Of a stretch of 64,000 nucleotides of DNA, positions 21,726 to 34,300 are shown piece after piece. The notes below the pieces were generated by a model. It worked only from the letters and a program-made list of their open reading frames with translations. It made no database searches and was not told the DNA's origin. Position 1 is the first letter of the stretch. Every line of letters begins with the position of its first letter. The stretch comes from Hemerocallis citrina (taxonomy: Eukaryota > Streptophyta > Magnoliopsida > Asparagales > Asphodelaceae). The stretch lies in contig CM030362.1 in the NCBI GenBank assembly GCA_017893485.1, positions 35,781,565 to 35,845,564 of the forward strand, given 5' to 3'. The position numbers and the translations under genes are program-made.

Positions 21726-23182
21726 AATAAATATCAATCCTCCCCAGGCCAAACCAAGCAACATCACACAGGCATCATATATATAGGGTTCTGGGTGAAA
21801 AAATCTTCATATGACTAATGATACAAACTCGTTTACTAAACGAGCTCAGTTTTGAGCTCGAGCTCGGTTCGAGCCGAGCTTTGACCGTATTCGAGCCGAA
21901 TAGCTCGCGAGCTTAGCCTAAAAAAAAAACCCAAGCTCGAGCTCGGCTCGTTTACGAAACGAGCTCAGTTTTGAGCTCGAGCTCGGTTCGAGCCGAGCTT
22001 TGACCGAGTTTTGACTGAGCTCAAGCCGAATAGCTCGCGAATAGCTCGATTCGTTTGCAGCCCTAATACCAAGATATTGTTTGAAAACATAATAGATTTT
22101 AGGAAATTTAGTAAAAATTTCAACAGAGACCCCCCTAAAATATTAGCCCTTTTACAGCAATTTCTTACGAAATTCTGCTAACAATTAAAAAATAACATTA
22201 CAGACAATAAATATCAATCCTCCCCAGGCCAAACCAAGCAACATCACACAGACATTATATATATAAGGCTGTGGGAGAAAAATCATAATATAATGCAAGA
22301 TACAAAATAAAAACCAAAATTTCGTTTGAAAACGTAATGAATTTTTAGAAAAACCTTTCAAAAACCAAACACAGAACCCAATGCTTCACAACTTTGCGGG
22401 TACGGATAATAACATAACTATATTATATCATCCTTATATACGGATACTTACATCATCTCAAAAAATGCTAAATATTACAACTATTACAACTATTACATCC
22501 TCCACCATAATATACACCAACCAACCGAATGACAAAAAAAAATTACAGGGTTGTACGCAAACACAATGCTTCAAGTCTTCAAAAATGGGACCAAACAGTG
22601 AGCCTAAAAAACAGTAAGAGTTTTGAAGCAAATAGTAAGAGTTTACAATAATCAATTAAAACAATGAGAGTTTTAAAATAATAGTAAGAGTTTTGGAACC
22701 ATTACCTTTCAAACAGGACAATGTCTTTTAACTCAATGGTTTGAACCCAACATGTTCTTCATCACCCTACCAAAAGTTAAACTGTCAATACGTATAATGT
22801 ACATAACGGTTCTGAGTGTAGACGATAATCGAGGGGGGGGGGGGGGAGGGGGGGCATTAAATTAGCGACAATTAACGGCAAATATAGGGTGTTGTTGGAA
22901 ACTGTAGAGTAATGGGTACATGCATTTGAAGCCTACATCTATTGCAGCCGCAGTTGCATTTCTAAGTTATTTTAATGCTTGTTGGTTGGTTTCATGTTTA
23001 ATATTTTGTTGTTGCATGAAATATACCGATTTGTCCACTTGCTTACCATGTTTTATTATAGGGAAACACTACTAACTGTTGCAATTTGAAAGCTTAAAAA
23101 ACTGAAAATTTGTTGGAGCCCATTGTTTTGGATGCATCTCTAATTCTCTAACATAGTTATGTTATTTTTGCAATTTGCATAA
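21726..23182. repeat. repeat-rich spacer with duplicated blocks
   Basis: The block TATCAATCCTCCCCAGGCCA is present at 21732 and 22211. The TTTCGTTTGAAAAC block occurs near 22075 and 22320. Between them sits a GAGCTCGAGCTCGG-rich unit. The part after 22400 is AT-rich with a G-run (22833-22854) and no gene until the RPL23-like exon at 23183. Confidence 0.5.
21830..22070. repeat. GAGCTCGAGCTCGG-rich hAT-like fragment
   Basis: Two direct copies of a ~60-bp block (CTCGTTTAC..AAACGAGCTCAGTTTTGAGCTC) lie at about 21828 and 21948. The unit ends TTCGTTTGCAGCCCTAATA, resembling one terminal repeat (TAGGGCTGCAAACGA) of a known plant hAT style. The other terminus is not visible, so it looks one-sided and decayed. 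Confidence 0.4.
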
Positions 23183-23711
<529 letters not shown>

Positions 23712-24840
23712 CTGTTGCTGCTGTTTCATGAACTATGGCTAGTGTTGTTTCATGAATTTTGTGATCTCTAGACTTTTGCAGTTTGTGTTAGGCTTGATTT
23801 TGGTTGTCATTGAGATATTTCTGTTTGAATCTGTTATGAGGATTTAATTTTTCTTAATAGATATAGTTGTCTGAGTTGGAGTTTAAATTTTAGTGTTTAT
23901 TGATGATAATAATATGCTATCTTTATAATCGAAAGCACCGCTATAATATGGAAGGATAATGAAAGTGTACTTCAGATTGTTAAAGTATATCCTCGCTTGT
24001 CTCTTGTATTAACAAGAAGGAGAATTTACAGGACATCAATAAATCTCAAGTGTATGAATAATACAACCTTCTTGATTATACACTTGTTCTTTATTACACT
24101 TGAAGTGAGCATACTTGATTGTATGAAGTGTTAATTTGTTAATTTTCTTCTTGCACTTGAATGATCATGCAGAAAGACAGCTACTGGATATAACACTTAC
24201 AGACCTAGGTAGGGTTTCTACCTTTAGGAAAGTTCCCATCCATAATTAATTTTTGGTAGACATGTTTTGATTGTTGAAACTGATCTCAAGATTTCATTGA
24301 CTAAAAGTGTTATGGTGGCTAATGCGTTAAGCAAACCCATCAGAGTATGAAATTCATTCTTTTCAAATTTTTATGTACAACCAATGTTTGTTTCTAATTG
24401 CATTTCCATATTTGCTTATTTATATGTGCAACCAATGTTTTGGGATGTTTCCCGTAAATTGGGTCTAATTAGAAATGGGTTGGGTTTCAGTAAAGTAAAC
24501 CCTGACCCATTCTATGATTTTAACTTAAACAGTTGGGTTTTGGATCGAAAACCATGACCATAATTCAACCTATTTACTTATTCAGTAAAATTATCTGAGT
24601 CCTTAGTATTCAAATATATTGCATCCATGACTTAAAACTTTTACATAAAACCCACAAACTAACAATGCAGTCCCTAATTATAATTAGTTCTTCTCCTACA
24701 CACCCCTTTATCTATGCATAATTATCGAATAGTATGTAAACTGAAACCAAAGCGACTTAACGGAACTGCTGATAATTATCAAGATCTAACGACCACTGGG
24801 ATTTCAGACGCCATGAATTCTACGAAAACTTTTTAGTTTC
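23712..24840. other. AT-rich intergenic sequence
   Basis: No gene, RNA or transposon end is recognised between the RPL23 remnant and the GC-rich tandem array. Confidence 0.5.
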
Positions 24841-24879
24841 TACTCCCGACTTTCACAATAGGCGCGGCGGATCGGAGCT

Positions 24880-26720
24880 CGCTTCAAATCGAACACACCC
24901 CAGCCTGGGGGCTCAACGCTCGGCAGTGACCTCGAGCCAACGCCAGAGCTTTTCCAACAAGCAAGGGGGGTCGGTACTCGGCAGTGACCTCGAGCCACCC
25001 CATGGCTTTTCAAGAGCTCGACGATCGGTAGCGATTCCGAGCCATCCCAACGCTTTTCCAACAAGGAAGGGGGCTCGACGCTCGGCGGTGACCTCGAGAC
25101 ATCCCCTAGCTTTTATAGCAAGTTTGGGGCTCAACGGTCGGTAGCAATTCTGAGCCATCCCAACACTTTTCCAACAAGCAAAAGGGGGCTCGGCGCTCCG
25201 CAATGACCTCGAGCCACCCCATGCCTTTTTAGGGGCTCGACGGTCGATAGCGATTCCGAGCCACCCCAGCACTTTCCAACAAGCATGGGGGCCAGGCGCT
25301 TGGAAGTGACCTCGAGCCACCCCTAGCTTTTACAGCAAGCTTGGGGCTCGACGGTCGATAGCAATTCCGAGCCACCCCAGTGCTTTTCCAACAAGCATGG
25401 GGGCTCGGTGCTCGGAAGTGACCTCGAGCCACTCTCTAGCTTTTACAGCAAGCTTGGGGCTCGACGGTCGGTAATTCCGAGCCACCCCAGCGCTTTTCCA
25501 ACAAGCATGGAGGCTCGGCACTCGACAGTAACCTCGAGCCACCCCTATCTTTTACAAAACAAGCTTGGGGCTCGACGGTCGGTAGTGATTCCGAGCCACC
25601 CCAGCGCTTTTCCAACAAGCATGGGGGCACGACGCTTGGTGGTGACCTCGAGCCACCCCCTAGCTTTTACAGCAAGCTTGGGGCTCGACTGTCGGTAGCG
25701 ATTCCGAGCTACTCCAGCGCTTTTCCAACAAGCATGAGGGCTCGACACTCGGCGGTGACCTCGAGCCACCCCCTAGCTTTTACAACAAGCTTTGGACTCG
25801 ACGGTCGATAGCGATTCCGAGCCACCCCAGTGCTTTTCCAACAAGCATGGGGACTCGGCGCTCGGAAGTGACCTCGAGCCACCCCATGGCTTTTCAGGGG
25901 CTCGACGGTCGGTAGCGATTCCGAGCCACCCCAGTGCTTTTCCAACAAGCATGGCGGCTCGACGCTCGGCGGTGACCTCGAGCCACCCCCTAACTTTTAC
26001 AACAAGTTGGGGCTCGATGGTCGGTAGCGATTCCGAACCACCCCAGTGCTTTTCCAACAAGCATGGGGGCTCGACGCTCGGAAGTGATCTCGAGCCACCC
26101 CCTAGCTTTTACAGCAAGCTTGTGGCTCGACGATCGGTAGCAATTCCGAGCCACCCCAGCACTTTTCCAACAAGCATGGGGGCTCAGCGCTCGGAAGTGA
26201 CATCGAGCCACCCCCTAGCTTTTACAGCAAGCTTGGGGCTCGACGTTCGGTAGTAATTTTGAGCCACCCCAGCGCTTTTCCAACATGCATGGGGGCTCGG
26301 CGCTCGGCAGTGACCTCGAGCCACCCCCTAGCTTTTACAAAACAAGCTTGGGGCTCGACAGTCGGTAGCAATTCTGAGCCACCCAAGCACTTTTCCGACA
26401 GCAAGGGGGCTCGGTGCTCGGTAGTGACCTCGAGCCACCCCATGGTTTTTCAGGGGCTCGGCGGTCGGTAGCGATTCCGAGCCACCCCAGCACTTTTCCA
26501 ACAAGCAGGAGAGCTCGATGCTCGACAGTGACCTCGAGCCACCCCATGGCTTTTCAGGGGCTCGACGGTCGGTAGCCATTCTGAGCCACCCTAGCGCTTT
26601 TCCAACAAGCAGGGGGGCTCGGCGCTCGGCATTGACCTCGAGCCACCCCGGAGCTTTTTTGGGGGCTCTACGGTCGGTGGCAATTTTGAGCCACCCCTTA
26701 GCTCTCACAGACGAGCTTCC
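24880..26720. repeat. GC-rich tandem array with ~112-bp two-part period
   Basis: About 16 copies alternate between two related ~56-bp halves. One half carries GGTAGCGATTCCGAGCCACC and the other GGTGACCTCGAGCCACCCC. Both end in a TTTT(CC/AC)AACAAGC-type stretch. Copies differ by substitutions and by a short variant with ATGGCTTTTCAGGGGCTC. The composition contrasts sharply with the AT-rich flank. The period is near a multiple of three, so both strands show long artefactual open frames. It leads into a polypurine tract and LTR at 27017, suggesting it was the tandem-repeat 3' region of a Ty3/gypsy element. Confidence 0.85.
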
Positions 26721-27016
26721 GGGCTCGACACCCGACAGCAAGCCTCGGCATCCGAGCTCATAAAGGCTCGACGACTCGACAATAGACCCCAACATCCGAG
26801 CGTATAGGAGCTTGACGCTCAACGCTCTGCTCATGACCCTTCATTCTCGGCACTCGACGCCCCTCATGTCTCTAAGGGATCCCCTTCATCCTACCCTGCT
26901 GGCCTCTCTAGAAAGATACAAACCACATTCGTCGTACACGCCGCTTCGCTCTTCCTACAGAGACAAATCAATCCTCCACGGCTGGGTTACCCAGCCCTCC
27001 AGGAGTGGGGGGCTCC

Positions 27017-27469
27017 TGATAGGGGTTAGATGATGTGGCCCCTCATGGGCCATCAGATCTCCTCAAATCCCGCTCTTTCCTGATCATCAGGTCAACAGAA
27101 GTCCAGCGAGCTCCTGCCACCTCAGGCCCACAGAAAAACAGGTCCGACCCGACCCGCTAAGGTCCCAGACTGATTTACCTCTGCCTATAAATACCAGACC
27201 CCCTCCTCACTTCACAAGGTAATCAATCTTTCCCCACCTTAACCCTAGCTGCCTAGTCTCTTTCTCAGTGACTGACTAGATCGTCGGAAGGCCTGTCGCC
27301 GGGACTTCTCCTGGTATTTCTAGGCAGTGTGCAGGCACAAAAGGCCAAGCTGAGCAACAAGGATCCGAGCCAAGCTACTGGATCCGAGCTGAGACACCGG
27401 CCTCTACCTCTCGGCTGCTACCCCAGAGCCGGTCCTACTCCCTAAGGTCGGACCGACGCCAGTATTACA
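27017..27469 (+). mobile_element. LTR, probable 3' end of a Ty3/gypsy element
   Basis: A purine-rich tract (AGGAGTGGGGGGCTCC) directly precedes TGATAGGGGTTAGATGATG, the expected polypurine tract and LTR junction. A TATA motif CCTATAAATACC lies near 27184. The sequence runs to CGCCAGTATTACA at about 27469, taken as the end, though it could extend a little further. With the upstream tandem array this suits the Tat/Ogre-like lineage, whose 3' untranslated regions are known for tandem repeats. No gag-pol remains in the window, so the lineage is an inference. Confidence 0.55.
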
Positions 27470-28968
27470 GTTTCCGTTTCACAAATTACAAGAACTCACA
27501 CCTGTTGCTCCCCCCCCCAAAAAAACCGCATCACAAGGTAAAATGATCCAATGACACAACAAACTGACATTACCCTACAGCGAATCACTCCATAATCCTA
27601 TCAAACTGTTAAAGAGTCTCAATCCAACAATATGAACTGGTTTCCTTCACACAAAAAAACAGTATGAAAAGGCGAAAGAATAGTTCGCTTTGTGCTCACC
27701 ACGCAGCTGCGGCAAACAGTATGAAAAGGCGAAAGAACAGTATGAAGAGATTTCACTTGACTAGGCAAACTTTTTGTTGTATACAGATGCAAACTTTATG
27801 TTGTATATGAGAGTTTTTTCACCCTTTTAAAAAATATAGTAGAGGAGCAATTTAGGACCATCAACGTCTCCCTCTGAGCTCTTCCTTCGCCAGATCCGGC
27901 TCCGACTGTCGTTATCTCCCCTTTCCCCTTTCATTAAAGTTGTTCCCCTCCTCTCCATCTCCAAACCCTTTTCTTCTCATCCCCCTCTTCCTAGTCTTTT
28001 TTGTGTTCTCCCCCCTTTTTTTTTCTTCTCACCGTCGTCCCTCCTGTTGCTTTGTCGGCCTTCTCATCCATCTTCTGGTGCAGATCTTGTCAACTGGTGC
28101 AGTTTTCCTTTTCCTCCCTCGGCTAGCGGATCGTGCTGAGGCTTTCCAGTCCCCCGTTCAGTAGGTTGCCTGCTGCCTTCCATCCGCCCCCCTTCAGTAG
28201 GTGGAGCTCGGCCCCTATCTCCTTCCTCTCCCCGTTGTTTGGTGGAACGTTAGTCTGCCAGCCTTTGGTGTTCCGGTAGTCCATACCGCAGCCCCTTTCC
28301 CCTCCCACAGGTAATCTCTATCTGTGCTCGAACTCACTGTAAGTACTTCTTCTCTTCTTTTCTTTTCAGCGTTAGTGTTTAGTCTTTTGCTGGGATTTGC
28401 CCTTAGTATTGTGTTTTGTTTGCAGTTTTGTTTGCAGTTTTGTTTGGCTTTTGGAGCTCTGAGATTTCGGAGCCTATCATTCATTGCTTGTGTAGAGAGC
28501 TGTGCGTTTCTGCAGCCATCGAGCTATTTACGGATTATAATTTTCTTTAGTGCTCTTTATTGAGTTTCTTCTCCTTCAGCGAGCTCCCCCCTCCATCTGT
28601 TGAACCAGGTGTGGGAAGCTCTCGTTGTATCTCTCTCCTCCTTCTTCGTTCTTTATAGCGTATTGCATCTTTTCTCCTTTATCGCTCATTCCCCATTCTC
28701 TGGGTCTGAGTTAGAAGCTGATTTTTTACCAGTAGTTTCGTACATTATTCTTGTTTCTGAGTTCTGTGTAAGCTTTCTTCTCCCTCTCCTCAAGCTTTCG
28801 TTCTCTCTTGGTCGAGTTTTCTCTGCTTCAGCGCCTTTGCGCCCCTAAGTTTCTTCCGCAGTGAGTGTTTTCGCTAGTTGGGCCAGTTTTTTCTGTCTCT
28901 GTTTTCTTTTGGCCCATGGAGCTCTCTTGGGTCCAAGTAGTGAAAAAAAAAACCCAAAAAAAGAAATA

Positions 28969-30944
28969 ATGATGTTCTGGGAGAGCGAGATGGGCCGCAT
29001 ACGGCAGTTCACTCTCGGCCCAGGTATAGGCAACTTCCAGGAAGCTTCCCCCTATATTCATCCTGCCTTTTCCACTCCAAGTCCTCCTCATCTTCCCTGT
29101 CTTCTTCTTCTTTTCAGAAACCCTATTCCCCGCGTTCCCCCATCGTCTGTTTCCGGTGCCTTCAAGCCGGCCACATCAAAAGATTCTGTGTGGCAAACAT
29201 GAAGTGCCTTTTCTGTTTAAAAGAGGGCCATTCTCGACCCAAATGTTTTGCCCTCCAAAGAATGCTGGGGCTTTCCATCGGTGTCCCTATATCGGAACAA
29301 GTGCTCGCTGCTATCGACTTCCCGGCTTTGCAACGCAAGCTGCCTTCTGTTTCCTCCGTGGCGTCGAACATCAAAAAAGTGGCTTCCAAGACTCCAATCC
29401 TCCCCACTCCTCCGCTTAGTGATCGCCTTGTTGAGCCACCTGTTCTTCCCCCTGTGTCCAAGGCCGCCTCTTCGGTTCCCACCTCCAAACCGATCGTTCT
29501 ACAAGTCTTTATTCCTAGTACTGACCTATCGGATCGGTTGAGATCTTTTGATACGTATGGGGCCATCTCGTTCAGTGGAGGGACTATCCCCATTTTCACC
29601 CTTAACTCCTTCCTCAGTGTATCTTGTAATGTGAAGGACTGGGATTGGTACATTAGCACTTGCTCCAACGGTGATTTTGTGATTCGTTGTCCATCTCCTA
29701 AATTACTTCTAGACTTAATAGAAAACTCTTCTCTATCTATTGGATCGATTTCTCTGACTATTCGTAAGTGGGTTCAAGAGTTTCCTCCCATGTCTGCTCT
29801 TAAGACAGGTCCTACTATAGTTACTCTACTGGGTCTACCTCCATTTTGTGATGCTCTGCATCGGATGAGCGATTTGGTTAGATGTGTGGGTAGACTTACT
29901 AGTATTGCTTCTGCTTCTAAACTGGCATCAGGTTGTATGCAAGTTGAAGCTACTTTCGACATCCCTGATCGACAAGATCGAATTGAGGCTTTTGTTTTGC
30001 AGGACGGACTGGTTTCTTTTCCAGTGTCTGTGCAATACCACAGCCCATCTCTCTCGGCTATCTCAGAGAAGGGGGATGTTTCTCTTCATCACCAAGTTCC
30101 TGCACTGCCCTCCCCTTCTCCATCTGCTTTTCATCCTGGGTCCATTTCTACCTCTAAATCTCTTTGGAAAGTTCCTATCAAGGCCTCGGCAAAGAAAAAA
30201 ACCAATGCTCCGCACAAATCGCTCATCCCTGTTAGCAAGACGATGATTTCTCCTTCCAAACCTCCGAATCTCATTTGGATTAATCTGGATCTCCAATCTT
30301 CTTAGTCAGTTAAATCCGCTAACAAACCTACCCAGCTACCGATCGTTCACAAGTCCTCTTCGTCAGAGAAGAGTGTTGTTGAGCCTTATCCCCCCCTTGA
30401 GCTTCTACCTTCTGGGGCTTCTCCCGCTACCCACAAGCCTACCTCTTCGGTTTCCGATTGGCCCAAGTGGGATGTCAATCCTCATTTCGAGTCTGACTGG
30501 CAACTTTTTCAAAAGCAAGCTCATTTTCCTGCCATCACTGCGGCTGATCCTAAACTGCCTCTCATTAAGACCAAAAATGATAAGTGTTCTAAAGTATCTT
30601 CTTGGACTGAGATTGATAATCTGTTAGATGAGGAAGAAGAGGATCGCAAGAAGGATCTTGCCAATCGTAAGGTACGTTATTTAATTGTTTTTGGTTTCTC
30701 GTTTACTGTATCTTTTAGCTTGCTGTCATTTTCTTTATGTTTGGTGGGTTTTAATGCCTCTTTCAGCCGTGTTATTCTCCAACCGCGCTGTTTTTTCCCT
30801 ATCGTTCTTTTAGCGAGAGGTTTTTGTAACATTTCCCCGGTCATTAAGAGAGCGATGCACGCATCGTTAGGGGTTTTCCTTTCTTTTGTTGGCACCAGTT
30901 TCTTTTCTGGATTATTCCCATCATCGATGTCGACGTGTGTCTAG
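28969..30944 (+). pseudogene. LINE ORF1 (nucleic-acid binding), damaged
   Basis: Two CCHC zinc knuckles sit near the start: CFRCLQAGHIKRFC (29148-29189) and CLFCLKEGHSRPKC (29205-29246). A Pro/Ser linker follows, then a region (about 29540-30060) with an RRM/DUF4283-like feel, including DWDWYISTCSNGDFVIRC and SGCMQVEATF. A basic Pro/Ser stretch is next, then an acidic patch LLDEEEEDRKK near 30640. The frame is open from about 29118 with a TAG at 30303-30305. An ATG at 28969 lies in another frame and joins only if a shift in the CTTCTTCTTC run near 29105 is allowed. ORF1 protein normally binds LINE RNA for target-primed reverse transcription. The knuckle-first order is unusual. Confidence 0.65.
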
Positions 30945-31360
30945 ATTTCCGGTATTCCCCTGATACTGCGTATCCCTGTCGCACCTTTCCTACCTCTTCT
31001 ACTTTGGATACCCACCAATTATCATCCTCCCTCCCGTTCAAAAAGATGTCCAGGTTGCACTCAGTTTCGACTTCGAATTCCAATCCCCGTGTCATCCGTT
31101 CTAGTGCTCGATTAAGAGCCAAATCAGTTGGTTGTTGCCTACAACCTCTATCATCTACTGCTTTGCCAGAATCAGGGTGTGTGGCTGAGAGCCCACCCCT
31201 AGGCTCGATTTTTCAACTTCAATTCGAACATTGTTTTGACAGTGAACTTTTGTCCAACTCGTTAGCTTTGGGCTTTAGACCTCTTTCTTCTCCCTCCTAT
31301 CTAGCCTTTTCCATTAGAGAAAAGGAAGCTTCCAGAGTTAGAGCGTTCAAACATTGTTAG
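30935..31360 (+). CDS. open frame abutting LINE ORF2, probably the ORF1 end
   Basis: 141 open codons include a basic segment RVIRSSARLRAKS (31092-31130), similar to C-terminal stretches of plant LINE ORF1 proteins. The frame ends with TAG at 31358-31360, and the ORF2 ATG follows at once. It is in the same frame as ORF2 but not as the main ORF1. Either a frameshift separates it from ORF1, or it is a short independent frame that could help reinitiation at ORF2. T-rich sequence at 30675-30930 separates it from recognisable ORF1 coding. Confidence 0.4.
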   Translation: MCLDFRYSPDTAYPCRTFPTSSTLDTHQLSSSLPFKKMSRLHSVSTSNSNPRVIRSSARLRAKSVGCCLQPLSSTALPESGCVAESPPLGSIFQLQFEHCFDSELLSNSLALGFRPLSSPSYLAFSIREKEASRVRAFKHC

Positions 31361-34300
31361 ATGATTACGCTCTCATGGAACATTAGGGGACTTAATTGTC
31401 TCGATAAACAAAGATCAATCTACCAATTGATTTCCTCGTCTCACTGTGATTTCATTTCCATTCAAGAATCTAAACTTGAGTCCCCTTCCCCTTCGATCCT
31501 AAGATCTATAGGAGGTACCTTTATTTCGAAGTGGATCTCTTTAGACGCCTTAGGGGCGAGGGGAGGTATCCTCTTTGGTTATAAAGAATCCGTTTTTTCG
31601 CCTCAATTATTTCCTTGTTGTTCAACTATTGTGGATTCCTATTAACGCCGTTCTGACAGTCATTTCAGTTTACGGCCCATCTTCTTCAGTGGGTCGGCCC
31701 CTTTTCTGGACAGAATTCCAATCACTTCTCCCTTTCTCGAACGGGTTGTGTTTGTTCTGTGGTGATTTTAATGTTACTAGATTCGTAGCGGATAGGTCCA
31801 ATTCTTCGTCGTTGGGCAATCAGTGGTTCAACGATTGCATCAGATCTTTACAATTGCATGATATTCCCTTATCGGGTAGATCTTTCACGTGGTCTAACCT
31901 TCGCCATCAACCCTCGATGGCGAAGCTCGATCGTTTCTTGGTATCCAATGTTTGGATTGACCGTTTTCACAACTCTTTCGCTCAGGCATTACCCAACCCT
32001 TCTTCTGACCATGTCCCTATTGCGCTTCACTCTGATTTTCATTTCCCTCGCCAGCACCAGTTCAGATTTGAAAAATTCTGGCTTCTAGACCAGGTTTTTG
32101 TTAACCTGGTCACTGAATGCCTATCGGCGATTTCAGGATCATCCGGTTTGGGAGCCATCCTTCTCAAACTTCATGCGATCAAATTCGGTTGTAAGATTTG
32201 GCGCAACAATAGGCAATTCAATACAAACTTTCTGAAAAACTTTTTCCTCTCCACCATTGAGTCTATTGATAAAATGGAGGAGCGTGGTCCTATCTCGATT
32301 GATTTGTTCAATGAACGCCGATCGTGTAAATTGGAATTCCCGAATCTCCTTCATCAAGACCATCTTAAATGGGCTCAAAGAGCCAAATTCCGATGGCTCA
32401 AGGAAGGAGATTGCAATACAGCTTTCTTTCATAATTTTGCATCCCATAGACAGAGATGTAACCACATCTCTTCTATTTCTCAAGATGGCATGGACCTCTC
32501 TTCTGTCGAGGATATTCACAATTCTTTCCTTCTCTTCTATAAAAATCTCATTGGCACCACCAAACCCCGTTCCCTGAGTCTGGATTGGGATCAACTTTAT
32601 GGCGTAGTGTCTCACGATCTTTCTCCTCTTGAATCTCCATTTTCTATGGACGAAATCAAATCCGCAGTTTTCACCTTAAAAAGCGACGCCGCTCCTGGGC
32701 CGGACGGTTTTCCTACTCTTTTCTTTCAAAAGTTTTGGTTTTGGTTAAAAGATGACCTTTTCCGGATGTTCGCTGACCTACATTCGGGCTCTTTCTCTTT
32801 CGATCGCATCAACTACGCACATATTGTTCTCATCTCGAAAATTTTAGGAGCTAACACGGTGGCCAATTTCAGGCTGATTAGTCTCATCAATACTACGTTC
32901 AAAATTATAATGAAGGTCCTTGCGACTAGGCTCGGAGCAGCTATTTCCCCTCTGATCGATCCGGCCCAATCGGGTTTCATTAAGGATAGATTCATTCTTG
33001 ATAGTGTGGCTGCGGCCCAAGAAGTCATATCATTTTGTCATAATACCAAGTCTGAGGGTATTCTCCTCAAACTGGACTTTCAAAAAGCTTACGATAACGT
33101 TTGTTGGGATTTCCTTCTTGATATTCTTATCCACAGGGGTTTCGGACCCAAGTGGATTGCTTGGATCAAATCCAGTCTTTTTGCGGGGACTTCTTCCATC
33201 CTTATTAACGGATCGGAGGGTCACAAATTTAAGATCAAATGTGGCCTCAGGCAGGGTGACCCTCTTTCTTCCCTTCTCTTCTCTTTAGTAGCAGATGTAT
33301 TCAGCAAGCTTCTCCACAATGCTTGGGAAGCCAAGGTTATCGAAGGACTGGGTGGATCCCGCCATTTCAATGGTGTTCTGAATCTCCAGTATGCCGACGA
33401 TACTATAATCCTGGCCAAACCTACCAAACCCTCAGAAATCTGAAACTTCTTCTATATTGCTTTGAGCTTGCCTCTGGCCTCTCTATCAATTTTAATAAAT
33501 CGTCGGTTGTCTGGTTGGGAGGTTCTCCTAACAGACAGACCGAAGTATCTGAATTTTTTAATTGTCCAGTCGCTTCGTTACCTGTTACTTACTTGGGAAT
33601 TCCTCTGAGGTGGGGTAAACTTCATAAATCAGATTGGTCCCCAAAGATTGATAAAGTTGAGTCCAGGCTATCGGTTTGGGCAGGGAGGCAACTTTCCCGT
33701 GGCGGCAGATTAATTTTGCTCAATTCTGTTCTATCTTCCATTCCACTATATATGATGTCGTTCTACTTCCTCCCAGCCTGGGTAATTAAAAGGATTGACC
33801 AGATTAGAAGTAATTTCCTCTGGTCGGGTTCTTCCAATTACAACCCTAGATCGCATCTTTGTAATTGGAAACTCATATGCTCCTCGAAAAGCGCGGGAGG
33901 TCTGGGGGTCTTAGACCTTAGACACCAAAACATTGCTTTACTTGGTAAATGGATTTGGAGATTCCTCAATATTGAGGACCTCCCATGGATCAAATGTGTC
34001 AAATCCTATTACTTTGGTAACAATGATTGGTGGATCTTTCCAGATCAACCCCATAGACTGGCTTCCCCTTTTTGGAGAGGCATTTGGAAAGCATCCGCGA
34101 CCTTCTTTTGTGGCTTAAGCCACGGTTGCGCCGATGGATCCAGGACTAGGTTCTGGACCGATATCTGGATCGATCATTCTTCTTTAGCCTCTGCTTTCCC
34201 TACTATTTTCCGATTGGCTTCCAACCCTACGGCTTTGGTGTCTGACTACCTTAGAATCAATGATGGTCTTAGGGAATGGTCGATTCCTCTTTCTGTCAAT

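Noticed and set aside
24880..26720. CRISPR-like appearance of short repeats and spacers
   Set aside because: The whole unit is repeated with gradual divergence. There are no unique spacers, and the context is a plant transposon.
24840..26834. Many overlapping open frames on both strands (MARGHFRAPSPHACWK type)
   Set aside because: They follow the tandem repeat, whose period is near a multiple of three, so frames stay open by repetition. No domain or start context supports a protein.
29022..29117. Possible GT-AG intron before the LINE zinc knuckles
   Set aside because: The donor and acceptor look fair, but a LINE copied from RNA should not keep a spliced intron. A simple frameshift in the CTT run explains the frame change as well.
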